A stretch of DNA of 59,374 nt, taken from positions 1 to 59,374 of IMG/VR virus record IMGVR_UViG_3300042453_005928; one strand, given 5' to 3'. This DNA is from a virus. This document shows positions 1 to 8,762 of this stretch, piece by piece; position 1 is the stretch's first letter; each line of letters opens with the position of its first letter. The translations under genes and the position numbers were made by a program. The notes beneath the pieces are model-generated. The model had not been told where the DNA came from. It did not search any database and saw nothing but the letters and a program-made list of their open reading frames with translations.

Positions 1-3000
1 ATAATAAGAATTGTTTTGAAATATCTTTTCAAAGATACTAATAACCTATTACAAGATTCTACTGATGCATCATCTAAAGTACCGAATCCTTCATCCATTA
101 TAAAAATGTCTGACTTTGGAAGCGTTGAAACATTGATCATTGCAACTCTTATTGCTAATGATGCAACTGTCTTCTCCATACCTGAGCATAGTTCAATAAT
201 CCTTCTAGAATCACCATAATTTATGTAAATTTCTAAAGAATCAGAACTTTCATCATTCTCTAATTCAACAGTAAAATCAACAATTCCTTGTAAGATTTTT
301 GATATCTCTACGTTGATTGCTGGTAGTTGAGACCTAATGATAATAAGGGGTAATCCCTTTTTTGAAAATGCAGTATTTACGAGCTCATAAACCTTCATTT
401 TTTCTAAAAGTTTTTCCCTTGCTTCCTTTTCCTCAATTACCTTGTCTAATGTTGCAGATACTTTTCCTTTCCTAGTTGCTGACTCTACCTTGGCTGACAT
501 TAGTGCATCAATATCCTTAGAAAGCTTTTCAATATTTGATTTAATTGAAACTGCTTCTTCATTTTCTTCGTTTTTTAGAGCCGATTCTAGTGAAAGTAAC
601 TTGTTCTTTGCGGTTTGCAATTCTAGAACCTTTGAATCCAAAGTAGATCTAAATTTTGCACATTCTGTTTCTTTCCTAGATATATCTAATGTAAGCTTTG
701 ATTCTAAAGAAAGAAGCTTCTCTAGCTTTTCTAGCTTTTCAGAAAAGTTTTCACTTTCAAGAGCAGATAGTGATTCCTTTGCTTCATTCAAATTTTGAAG
801 TGAAGTAGAAACTAAAGAAACTTGATTTTCAATTTTTGATTTATTTACGTGTGCATCTTTTATGAATTTACACGTAGGAAATTCATCACCACAAGGTACT
901 TCATCAAGTATCTTAAGTGACTTTTGTTGCTGCAAAAGTAAAGTGTTCTCTTTTTCGTAAATGTGACTAAGATCAGAGATTGCTTTTTCAAGTTTCTTTA
1001 AAGATGATACTTTTTTCTTCAGCTCTTCAATATTATTTTCACTTTTTACAGATTCAATTGTCTTTAGTTTCTTATTACTTTCTTTTATCTCTAAATTCAA
1101 TTTTTCATACTGGTCTTCTAACGTATCATGAGTTTGTTGAAGAATTTTTACATGCTTGGAAAAAGATTCAACTTGATCTGTGGTTACAGGAGTAACATCC
1201 TTGTGATTTGAAAGTGAAACTTGCAATTCTGACAAAAATGCTTGTTTCCTCTTTAGCTCATCATGTAGTTTCTTTATTTCTTTTTCATACTCTTCTATGT
1301 TGTCTTCATATTGTTTTATAGAAAGAACCCAGTCTCTATCGGGGTAATTTTTTAATTGTGATTTTAGCGATGCTAACTCTTTATTAGAGAGTTCAAAGAG
1401 TTTATCAAAAATATCTAAATCAAGAAATCTTGAAAGAACTGCTCTTCTTTTAGTTGATCCTTGAGATATAAATTGGTTAGTTTCGCCTTGAGCAGATAAA
1501 GAAGTCATCATAAAATCTTCTTGATTTCCAATCAAACCTCTGATTACCTTTTCCGTGTCATTTCTTTGCTCTCCAGCGAGATCATCTGCATCTCCATCAT
1601 CTTTTACTCGAAATACGTTTAAAGAAGTTGTTGCATTTACTACTCCTTTTTTATTTTCAGATTTCGTTGTCTGCCTTTCAATGACATAATCTGTTCCGTT
1701 GTGATTCAACACAGCCTTAGATGAACAGTATGGTTTACGAACATTACACACATGAACATTTTTAATTACACCACGATCAGTTGCATTGAATAATGCGTAC
1801 ATTATCGTACCAACAATAGATGATTTTCCAATCCTATTTGGTCCAAAAATACCAACAATTCCATTCAACTTATCAAAGTTTATTACATTCTCTGGTCCGT
1901 ATGCAAACATGTTCTCAAATTCAAGATATCTTAAAGACCACTTTGAATTTCTTGTTGTCTCTTCACCAACAGTAACAGAAGAAAGGTATGTTTTTATTTG
2001 TTCATTAACTAATTTCCATTGATCATCAGAAATGCTTACAGTTGAATAGTAATCCTTCATCATTTTTAGGAGTACTTCATGATTCCTTAGATCTGTCTTT
2101 TCATATACAGAACTGCCGGTTCTTACGACAGACTTATCTACAAAAAAATCAGACTTAAAAGTTACTTCTGTGGCTGACTTTACATTTTTCAACGATTCAC
2201 TGATGTTGCTAAATTCCTTTTGACCTAGTGCCTCTGCGGACCTTACTCTAAATCTTGAACCATCAGGATAATTTGATGCCGTAGAAATTAGATCACTAAC
2301 AGATCCATTCCATTGAATCGTAACATAGGGTTTTGGATTAGGAAGTTTTCTAAAAGTAACATCCCAATCTCTTTGTGATCTTAGCTCCCAAAGAAGATAA
2401 CCGTGCTGAACATCTTCAGCATAACCTTGCTGAACAGGAGGCCCAGGATATGATATCCATGGTTTCTTTTTTCCATTTGAATCTTCTCTGTAATCTAGGT
2501 GTTGGTATTGATGTATGTCACCTAAAAGTGCAAAATCATAATCCTCAAAGAATGATACCTTGATTCCATCAAGTTCCCAACCAACTTCTGTCTTTGAACC
2601 TTGAACTGGGCCATGATAACAGGCAATGTTAATTTTGCCTTCAAGGGGTTTTACATTGCTCCAATTTTCTTCATCAAACAAAGAGTAAACACAGAACGTG
2701 TAACCTTTATGAAATTCGTATACTCCACTCTTTTTATAGAGATGAATTTTGGGATTGTTCAATGCCTGAACGACTGGTGATACTGCATCTTGTCTTGATA
2801 GATTCACAAGATTACCGTCATGGTTTCCAAGTGTAAGGTGGACTTCACATACTTTAGATAAAGATTCCAACCACCATGTTAGTTGTTCAATATACTCAGG
2901 TGAGATCCCAGTTGTTTTTGTGTGGAAGATATCACCACCAACGAATATATGATCTACTTTATTTTTCTTGCAATCTTCAATAAAATTTAAAAACACTTGC

Positions 3001-3065
3001 CGATATTCATCGTGCCTGCTCAAACCTCTCCAATGAATATCGGCAGTATGTGCTATTCTTAACAT
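1..3065 (-). CDS. Fused SbcD-SbcC (T4 gp47-gp46) recombination nuclease/ATPase, 3' end off the window
   Basis: A single open frame starts at ATG 3065 and stays open to position 1 (about 1021 codons). Residues 1-345 are a Mre11/SbcD phosphoesterase: DIH (9-11), GGDIFH, GNHD, CYHGP and LGDIH motifs. From about residue 385 a Rad50/SbcC ATPase follows: Walker A GPNRIGKS (about 407-414), long coiled coil, a Cys pair CGDEFPTC (725-732) in the hook position, signature CSGMEK, Walker B IFIMDEGFGTLD (D991). In T4 the nuclease (gp47) and ATPase (gp46) are separate proteins that form a complex processing DNA ends for recombination-dependent replication. Here they are joined with the nuclease first. Only the last few dozen residues (H-loop region) appear to lie beyond the window. 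I checked the frame directly at the Walker A region, at the junction near 2000 and at the left edge. Confidence 0.93.
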   Translation of the reverse strand, partial: MLRIAHTADIHWRGLSRHDEYRQVFLNFIEDCKKNKVDHIFVGGDIFHTKTTGISPEYIEQLTWWLESLSKVCEVHLTLGNHDGNLVNLSRQDAVSPVVQALNNPKIHLYKKSGVYEFHKGYTFCVYSLFDEENWSNVKPLEGKINIACYHGPVQGSKTEVGWELDGIKVSFFEDYDFALLGDIHQYQHLDYREDSNGKKKPWISYPGPPVQQGYAEDVQHGYLLWELRSQRDWDVTFRKLPNPKPYVTIQWNGSVSDLISTASNYPDGSRFRVRSAEALGQKEFSNISESLKNVKSATEVTFKSDFFVDKSVVRTGSSVYEKTDLRNHEVLLKMMKDYYSTVSISDDQWKLVNEQIKTYLSSVTVGEETTRNSKWSLRYLEFENMFAYGPENVINFDKLNGIVGIFGPNRIGKSSIVGTIMYALFNATDRGVIKNVHVCNVRKPYCSSKAVLNHNGTDYVIERQTTKSENKKGVVNATTSLNVFRVKDDGDADDLAGEQRNDTEKVIRGLIGNQEDFMMTSLSAQGETNQFISQGSTKRRAVLSRFLDLDIFDKLFELSNKELASLKSQLKNYPDRDWVLSIKQYEDNIEEYEKEIKKLHDELKRKQAFLSELQVSLSNHKDVTPVTTDQVESFSKHVKILQQTHDTLEDQYEKLNLEIKESNKKLKTIESVKSENNIEELKKKVSSLKKLEKAISDLSHIYEKENTLLLQQQKSLKILDEVPCGDEFPTCKFIKDAHVNKSKIENQVSLVSTSLQNLNEAKESLSALESENFSEKLEKLEKLLSLESKLTLDISRKETECAKFRSTLDSKVLELQTAKNKLLSLESALKNEENEEAVSIKSNIEKLSKDIDALMSAKVESATRKGKVSATLDKVIEEKEAREKLLEKMKVYELVNTAFSKKGLPLIIIRSQLPAINVEISKILQGIVDFTVELENDESSDSLEIYINYGDSRRIIELCSGMEKTVASLAIRVAMINVSTLPKSDIFIMDEGFGTLDDASVESCNRLLVSLKRYFKTILI

Positions 3066-3079
3066 CTAGTAATAGATGT
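3062..3079 (-). promoter_or_regulatory. Hairpin over the start codon of the SbcD-SbcC gene
   Basis: A perfect 7-bp inverted repeat, ACATCTA (3062-3068) and TAGATGT (3073-3079), separated by 4 nt. On the minus strand the ATG at 3065 lies in the 3' arm. The nearest purine-rich Shine-Dalgarno-like stretch (AAGG, about 3090-3093) is too far upstream for normal spacing. Pairing could hide the start codon and limit translation. The repeat is seen; its role is inferred. Confidence 0.4.
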
Positions 3080-3100
3080 ATACAATAACCTTGTTTATGT

Positions 3101-4174
3101 TCAAACCTCTGTTGCTGCTACGGTGGCAGTAGCTCCAGCTGTACCAACCTTAGAAGCAATCCCTCCAGCTTCTTTACCAACTTCGTATGCGCCAAAGCCT
3201 ATCTTTTTCATTGCATCAGAAGCATTGCTACTAAATTCAAGTAACGCATGCCCTATGTGAACAACGGCTTCTATAATAATTGCAGCTAGAACAGCAACAT
3301 GTAATATTTTTTCAGCTGCCTTCTTTTCTTTCTCGTGCTCCTTTGAGTTAAACTCTTCGTATGTAACAGTTGGAATCTTTTTTATCTTTGAAATAGCAAC
3401 ATATGCTGCGTAAGAAACAGGAGCAGGGTATACTAATACTTTTAAGGCTTTTTCTTCTATTTCATGAAACATGTGTTCATAATGTTCAAATTTTTCTCCC
3501 CACTCTTTTTTACCTAAAACTTTATTGAAAATATACGCAAGTGCTTTACATGATAGTGCAAGAGAACCAAGAACCAAAGTAACAGCTTTTACAATTGCCC
3601 ACCATTTTGTAACTAATAAAGTAATTCCCTCTACTACTACCTCAGTTAGCAGGGGTTCATTTATAACTTCATTTATTTCTAATAGTTTTTTACTTCTATC
3701 TACTGACTTCTTTTCCATCAAGCTAAAAGCTAAACGTATTTCATCATGTGTTGGAACTTTATTTTCAACTAATCTGTTTTTTACAAGAATAAGAGATTCT
3801 GTTTTTAGTTCACTTTTTGCAGCAATCAATTCTTTTAATTCTTTAGAGAAGCCAGCGTCATCAACCAGACTTTTGATATCTTCGCTTCCCTCAGTAGACT
3901 TGAAAGCCTGCAAGAACTCATTGAAACCAAGTTCGCTTAACTTTCCTTTTATATTTTCATTTATGTTATTGATCAACTCTTTTATTTTTGCAACAACCTT
4001 TTCTACTTGGGACATTACTTCTTTTTTAGCTTTTTCCTTTAATTTAGAAAAAGGTGCAGCAATTACGTCAAAAATTCCCTCTTGCACAAGTCGTTGTCTC
4101 GATATTTCATCTCGAATCAACCTACGTAATTGAGCCTCAGTTACAATAGAATTATTTTTTCTTGCTCGTTTCAT
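3101..4174 (-). CDS. Unknown protein with three hydrophobic segments
   Basis: 357 aa, not recognised. The basic N-terminus contains TEAQLRRLIRDEISRQ (12-27), an amphipathic Arg-rich helix of a kind I recall at the start of many unrelated marine-phage proteins. A Lys/Glu-rich, probably coiled-coil region (45-175) follows, then hydrophobic segments at about 192-217, 246-262 and 290-313, and a Gly/Ala-rich tail ending VAATEV. It lies between primase and the SbcD-SbcC fusion on the same strand, 12 bp from primase and 35 bp from the fusion gene. A plausible role is a membrane-associated or virion-internal protein, but nothing in the sequence proves either. An antisense open frame over the same DNA is most likely a shadow. 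Confidence 0.75.
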   Translation of the reverse strand: MKRARKNNSIVTEAQLRRLIRDEISRQRLVQEGIFDVIAAPFSKLKEKAKKEVMSQVEKVVAKIKELINNINENIKGKLSELGFNEFLQAFKSTEGSEDIKSLVDDAGFSKELKELIAAKSELKTESLILVKNRLVENKVPTHDEIRLAFSLMEKKSVDRSKKLLEINEVINEPLLTEVVVEGITLLVTKWWAIVKAVTLVLGSLALSCKALAYIFNKVLGKKEWGEKFEHYEHMFHEIEEKALKVLVYPAPVSYAAYVAISKIKKIPTVTYEEFNSKEHEKEKKAAEKILHVAVLAAIIIEAVVHIGHALLEFSSNASDAMKKIGFGAYEVGKEAGGIASKVGTAGATATVAATEV

Positions 4175-4186
4175 CGATTGTAAATA

Positions 4187-5170
4187 TTAGATTCTGAAGC
4201 TAGTTGACATCGCTTTTTGTAACTTGTTTGCAAATATGTCTCCCCATTGTAGCTCTTTTGCTTCATTTATCGCAGACTCAAACTCAGATTTAGACATATT
4301 TCCTGGGTCTCCCCATTGCCTGACATCAACAACCTTTACATCAAGATCGTAATTAACTAGTTTCTTATAAATCTTTGGCATTTTGGTATCCCACATGTCA
4401 CCATCCATAGCAAGGTAGACGGGAGTGTTATGAAGTAGAATACGATTGAATAGTTCGTGTTGTTCAGAGAAGTCTGAGCCCAACAAAGCAGTTGTGTTTT
4501 CAGGACATTTCGTCATATCAAAAGGACCCTCAACGAGTACAAGCGGCTTTGACCAATCTATATTCAATTCATTGAAAACTACTGACCTATGATCAACATG
4601 TGGATTGTCATACTTGGGCTTCTTTGCCTTGTCTATGGCCCTTGCAACAAAATAGTTGAGGTTACCATTAGCGTCAAAGGAAGGCATTATTATCCGCCTT
4701 TTCCACCTTTGTTCATCTGATATGCCAAGCTTGAAGTACCATATGTCCCTATCAGATAAACCCCTGGAGTAAACATACCTCCACGCAGCCTTCACGTCAG
4801 GATCAAGATCATTTGCAAGTGTCAGCAGTTTAAAATCTTTTGGTAGTTGTAGAACCTCTTGTTCTTCTTTTTGTCCTGTAACAAATTGTGAATCACTTGA
4901 AGAAATTCCAAATAGTTCTTTAAAGATTGCCAGCTGCGATTCAGACCCATATTTTCTTATTAGTGGAATTATTGTTCTTGACTTCCATCCACATACCCAG
5001 CAATGATTCGCGCTTGTGTCAGTCCTAATTGAAAGTTTCTTTTTTGTTGGATCAGTTGGAGCACATATAGGACAACGTACGTCAAAGTTTACGCCGTTAG
5101 AAGAAACGCTTCCTTTTCCAAATAAAGATTCAAAGAATCTTATGCTATCGGAGACAGAACGTATGGCCAC
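4187..5170 (-). CDS. 61: DNA primase (T4 gp61-like, DnaG type)
   Basis: 327 aa. The N-terminal zinc-binding domain has CPIC (C33, C36) and CWVC (C57, C60). The TOPRIM catalytic domain shows VLVEGPFD (E214, D218) and AMDGD (D256, D258), the expected Glu and Asp-x-Asp metal ligands. The size fits T4 gp61 (342 aa), which makes RNA primers at the fork together with the replicative helicase. Start is GTG at 5170; I see no better in-frame ATG. It follows the RuvC-like gene by 32 bp on the same strand. The primase-resolvase-gp4 stretch looks visibly less AT-rich than the tail genes to its right. Confidence 0.9.
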   Translation of the reverse strand: MAIRSVSDSIRFFESLFGKGSVSSNGVNFDVRCPICAPTDPTKKKLSIRTDTSANHCWVCGWKSRTIIPLIRKYGSESQLAIFKELFGISSSDSQFVTGQKEEQEVLQLPKDFKLLTLANDLDPDVKAAWRYVYSRGLSDRDIWYFKLGISDEQRWKRRIIMPSFDANGNLNYFVARAIDKAKKPKYDNPHVDHRSVVFNELNIDWSKPLVLVEGPFDMTKCPENTTALLGSDFSEQHELFNRILLHNTPVYLAMDGDMWDTKMPKIYKKLVNYDLDVKVVDVRQWGDPGNMSKSEFESAINEAKELQWGDIFANKLQKAMSTSFRI

Positions 5171-5202
5171 GGTCCAATCGTAACACTAACTACATTTATT
5201 GT

Positions 5203-5763
5203 TCACGAGAGGCTAGCAGCTCGTGCAATCACGTATGCATCCGTCATATCCCTTGAGGCATCTATGGGTTGGCCATTCTTCTTCTTTTGCCATTCCACAT
5301 GTTTCAAGTCGTTTTCAGACATATGTTTGAAGACCTGTTCCTTGCCATTCATTCCAGCAATTGCTGTTCGTTGCATCTTTATTCCACAAAGTTTTCTTGC
5401 GTGTGAAGATGAGATGTAGGTTGGATCTACTTGAAATATTCGCCGACCGATGTAGGAGACAATTCCGTTGAACCTCATGAGCGTGGTGATTGTTGTGGCA
5501 GATGACATTCCTTTTTGGAATCCAAGTAGTGGTTCCTCTAAAGCGAATACTGTCGGAGCAAATTTTTGTCGATGTAGAATGTCAGACAACACTGATTCTA
5601 TCAGGTCTGCCTTTTCCCAGAATGTCTTGCACTTCTTAAACTCCACCTTGTCTAGGAGGAGTATGTGTGAACCCTTATCATCAGGAATGATGTCCTTGTC
5701 GACGATGCATATGCCTGTCACTGAAGTAGAGACGTCTAGACCGAGGACCAGCTGTTTATTCAC
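5203..5763 (-). CDS. RuvC-like Holliday junction resolvase
   Basis: 186 aa with an RNase H-like fold of the RuvC family. The first strand is LVLGLDVSTSVTGI with Asp10; the second acidic motif is FALEEPL (E76/E77); the C-terminal helix has DMTDAYVIA (D172, D175), matching the RuvC arrangement of metal ligands. T4 itself uses the unrelated endonuclease VII (gp49), while many marine T4-like phages appear to carry RuvC-type enzymes. Expected role: cutting branched DNA left by recombination before packaging. This fits its position between the packaging-related gp4 and primase/SbcD-SbcC. Start is GTG at 5763; the ATG at 5768 is out of frame and meets a stop at once. Confidence 0.85.
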   Translation of the reverse strand: MNKQLVLGLDVSTSVTGICIVDKDIIPDDKGSHILLLDKVEFKKCKTFWEKADLIESVLSDILHRQKFAPTVFALEEPLLGFQKGMSSATTITTLMRFNGIVSYIGRRIFQVDPTYISSSHARKLCGIKMQRTAIAGMNGKEQVFKHMSENDLKHVEWQKKKNGQPIDASRDMTDAYVIARAASLS

Positions 5764-5802
5764 TGCATCATTGTTATCCCCAGGGTCACACAGTAAATAA
5801 CG

Positions 5803-6201
5803 CTAAATGATATTCATATCTTTTAGTTCTATTTCTGTCAATATTCTATAGGTCATTCCGTGGGCGCCACACCATAATATGGCTGCCTCTGCTTTCTTCT
5901 TGATGACAGCTTGATCTAGTTTTCTTTTTTGCTTCACTTCAATGATTTCTTCTCTGCCGTCCTTGTAGCGAACAAAGAAATCAGGATAATACTTCCTTAT
6001 TTTTTTCGTTCTAGAATTTGAGAGATATTCTATCACAACCTTTTCGTACGTCCATGCTTCTACATTTGGGTTGCTGTCTAGGTACAGCATGAATTTTTGT
6101 TCCCACCCAGATCGATACTTACACTCTCCTGCAATAGGAGATTCATAGGTGCCCCTGTGATAGTGTCCTTTTCTGCGACGCCTTCTTTTGGCTTTCTTCA
6201 T
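5803..6201 (-). CDS. 4: Head-completion nuclease (T4 gp4-like, TnsA-type fold)
   Basis: About 132 aa. A very basic N-terminus (KKAKRRRRRKGHYHRG) is followed by a PD-(D/E)XK core: SGWEQKF with the first Glu, YYPDFFV with the Asp, and IIEVKQK with E-x-K. This matches the T4 gp4 head-completion family, whose members resemble TnsA endonucleases and are needed to finish DNA-filled heads. I place the start at ATG 6201, preceded by GGTGATC. The frame can be extended to GTG 6207 or TTG 6210, which would overlap the stop of the upstream LamG gene (6204-6206). Translational coupling to that gene is likely. Confidence in the nuclease fold is higher than in the exact start. Confidence 0.85.
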   Translation of the reverse strand: MKKAKRRRRRKGHYHRGTYESPIAGECKYRSGWEQKFMLYLDSNPNVEAWTYEKVVIEYLSNSRTKKIRKYYPDFFVRYKDGREEIIEVKQKRKLDQAVIKKKAEAAILWCGAHGMTYRILTEIELKDMNII

Positions 6202-6203
6202 GA

Positions 6204-8744
6204 TCACCAATCGAATGTTACCTTGAAAAGGATACGTTCACCTTCACGTTTTAGTATCGGTTGTGCAAGTGTTGCCTTTGCAACAACATTCAAATTCTCA
6301 TCATGGAAATTTATTCCTGATATGTATACGAATTTATCCTTATCGTTTAAGTCTAGAGATGCACTTATATAATCCTCGTTCTTTATGTACGAGTAATTTG
6401 ATGATGAGTTTAGCATTCCGCGGGGTGCAACAATGTTGTATTTTGATGTGAATAGGTGATGCTCTCCGCGGAAAGACATCTCATATTCTTCTTTTCCGAA
6501 GAAATATAGGTGTGGACTTTTTAACACAACAATTCCTTCATTATAGAATATGTTTCCAACTGAGTTCCAGGTACAATGAGGTGTAAGTGAGTCTGCACGG
6601 TAAATGTTACCGTTCCCGTCATCTTTCAAAGTAATTGATATCGATCCATTTGATCCTGAAATTGATGAATCTTTCAATTCAAATGTACCTGGTTTTATTC
6701 TACTACCATAGAATATGTTGCTAATATTGAAAAATGTAACTTGATTTGACGAAGGATCTTTTGTTCTTTGGTATATTGTGAGTGGTACGTCTTTTTGTAC
6801 ACCTGCACCATAGGATCCTTCATCCGTGGCAATGATATTTTCTATTTTATTCTTTATGTTAGTTATTGCAGCACCAGGTGGAAGACCTGGATTCTCCGGT
6901 GTGAATCCGATTAGCTCACTTAAAAACGTTGAATCATGCGCATCATCATGTGTTGCTCCCATCAAAAGAGAAGTAGGACTAAGAAGATTGTCTAAACTTA
7001 TCAAGCTGGGATCAAATCTTCCCCATTGATCTATCGCTTTGTTTTTTACTTCATTCCTTATAATTTCATAACAAGGTGTAAAATTTCCATCATCACATGG
7101 TAAAATTGTTAGATTTCTCTTTCTCACAAATGGATCTGCATATAGGAACTCGTTTGCAGGTGCAGCCTGTGTTGAGTAATCTATTGTAGAACCTGACAGG
7201 TGGTGTAGACGCGGAAAATTACTGTTCGCAAAATCTTTAGTAAAATTTTCTAAGTTTATATAATGTCCATTCACCCCAAATGCCATCGCGACATTAAATG
7301 GATCGTCTGTTGATCCATCTATCTCAAAGAATGGAGTCTGTAATATACCACCATAGGCTTTTCCGCCAAGTATCGGTGCATCATTATATCTTCTAATATT
7401 CGTATTCTCTATAAAAAATGGAGGAACGTAAAATGCTAATTTCTTTGGATCTATTACATCAGGATTGCTAGCAGATGTAGCTAGAATCTGTTTATTATTT
7501 AGATAATTTCTGTGAATCAAAAGAGTATGCAACTCAGCCTTTAATGGATGATTAAAACGATAATTGTCAGGTTGATCTCTATTTCCAGCGCTGTCGATTA
7601 GTTGTATCAATCCATCTCTATTTGAAGATATGTCACTAAAGAAATATCTTTGACTATCGTTCGTCGTGTTTGATCCTTCATAATAATTTCCAACGCATAA
7701 CATACTTGGATCATCCAATGTTGTAAATGTAGAAGGCATAATTGTTCCTGAAGGAACAACAAACGTGCCACAATCTACACCATTTATATTGAAAGAACCG
7801 GTACCGTCATTTATTGTGTTTGTACCCCAGCGAACAACAACTCGGTGCCATTTATTCCTGTCTAACGAATTATCATCAGAATAAAAAATTAAGTCATTTG
7901 GGTAAGAACCTTGTGTAACCTGTGAAGGAGGTATGTCAGCGCTGTGGCTAAGCTGCAAAAGCAAACGATATCCTGAGGGGTAACCATTTTCATCTTTCCT
8001 TGAACCTGTAACTAAAGACAAAGCATAACTTGATGACAAATGAAATATTGTTCCTGCTTTAAAATGACCAGGATCTATTCCGTCCTCTTTATACCTAGGA
8101 TTTATCCTAAAATCAAAACTAAATCCGCCTGATAAAGCATACGTACCAGAAACATAACCTTTATGCTCTGGGATATTTAAGTTCTCTATATTTGGGTATA
8201 ACAGTACAGAAGAGGTTGGTACATATTGCAATTTTATAGGTGGTATATAACTTGTTGTAATATAACTTGTAAAAAAATTCAAACTATGATAATTCGTATA
8301 TGCCCATTGTGCCGTTGGATATGATACTCCGTAGTACGGCATAAGCATTTCTTTTACATTTAATTTTCTAATTGTGTTAGTCGTAAAACTTGTGCTTGGT
8401 GTGAATCTAGTTATATCAATCTTTTTTTGTTTTTTTATTGATCTAGATTGTTGATTTATCTCATCCAAATAATCATTTATTACATTGAAAAATGAACCAC
8501 TCAGTGGTGTTTTTTTTGCTGCAGAGCTGACGGCTTGTCTATAAACTTCAATATCTTCATCATTTACTACAGAGGATTGAAAGTTTTTTAATGGTCTTAG
8601 TTCTTTTTCTATTTTTGATGACCTAGAAAAAAGACTAATAGAACCTGTCACACCTGACATACTAGAAGAAATGTAAGTACGTGGTGGGTTGATTATAGTT
8701 GTAAAAAATTCTACATCATCAGATGTGACAGGCAAGATCGCCAT
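6204..8744 (-). CDS. Virion protein with LamG/concanavalin-like domain
   Basis: 846 aa. Residues about 200-360 read as a LamG/pentraxin-type jelly roll: GGFSFDFRINP, GTIFHLSSSYALSLV, a strand of Leu/Gln, and RNKWHRVVVRWG followed by FNINGVDCGTFV, which is the typical put-on-label motif order of these lectin-like domains. The N-terminal 130 residues are Ser-rich and partly helical. The C-terminal 80 residues end in ISGINFHDENLNVVAKATLA and KVTFDW and resemble the C-terminus of the next gene to the right (420 aa). Likely a tail or tail-fibre component that binds surface glycans. It is 18 bp downstream of the 420-aa gene in a same-strand virion gene block. Confidence 0.8.
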   Translation of the reverse strand: MAILPVTSDDVEFFTTIINPPRTYISSSMSGVTGSISLFSRSSKIEKELRPLKNFQSSVVNDEDIEVYRQAVSSAAKKTPLSGSFFNVINDYLDEINQQSRSIKKQKKIDITRFTPSTSFTTNTIRKLNVKEMLMPYYGVSYPTAQWAYTNYHSLNFFTSYITTSYIPPIKLQYVPTSSVLLYPNIENLNIPEHKGYVSGTYALSGGFSFDFRINPRYKEDGIDPGHFKAGTIFHLSSSYALSLVTGSRKDENGYPSGYRLLLQLSHSADIPPSQVTQGSYPNDLIFYSDDNSLDRNKWHRVVVRWGTNTINDGTGSFNINGVDCGTFVVPSGTIMPSTFTTLDDPSMLCVGNYYEGSNTTNDSQRYFFSDISSNRDGLIQLIDSAGNRDQPDNYRFNHPLKAELHTLLIHRNYLNNKQILATSASNPDVIDPKKLAFYVPPFFIENTNIRRYNDAPILGGKAYGGILQTPFFEIDGSTDDPFNVAMAFGVNGHYINLENFTKDFANSNFPRLHHLSGSTIDYSTQAAPANEFLYADPFVRKRNLTILPCDDGNFTPCYEIIRNEVKNKAIDQWGRFDPSLISLDNLLSPTSLLMGATHDDAHDSTFLSELIGFTPENPGLPPGAAITNIKNKIENIIATDEGSYGAGVQKDVPLTIYQRTKDPSSNQVTFFNISNIFYGSRIKPGTFELKDSSISGSNGSISITLKDDGNGNIYRADSLTPHCTWNSVGNIFYNEGIVVLKSPHLYFFGKEEYEMSFRGEHHLFTSKYNIVAPRGMLNSSSNYSYIKNEDYISASLDLNDKDKFVYISGINFHDENLNVVAKATLAQPILKREGERILFKVTFDW

Positions 8745-8762
8745 TTATTATTCTCAACTTTA

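Noticed and set aside
16-2563. Several plus-strand open frames of 62-118 codons
   Set aside because: They lie antisense to the SbcD-SbcC frame, which has clear motifs throughout; no ribosome sites or family features.
3525-4133. A 202-codon plus-strand open frame
   Set aside because: It is fully antisense to the 357-aa minus-strand gene, has Ser/Phe-rich shadow composition and no motif.
5468-5800. A 110-codon plus-strand frame opposite the RuvC-like gene
   Set aside because: Antisense shadow; the minus-strand gene has the full RuvC motif set.
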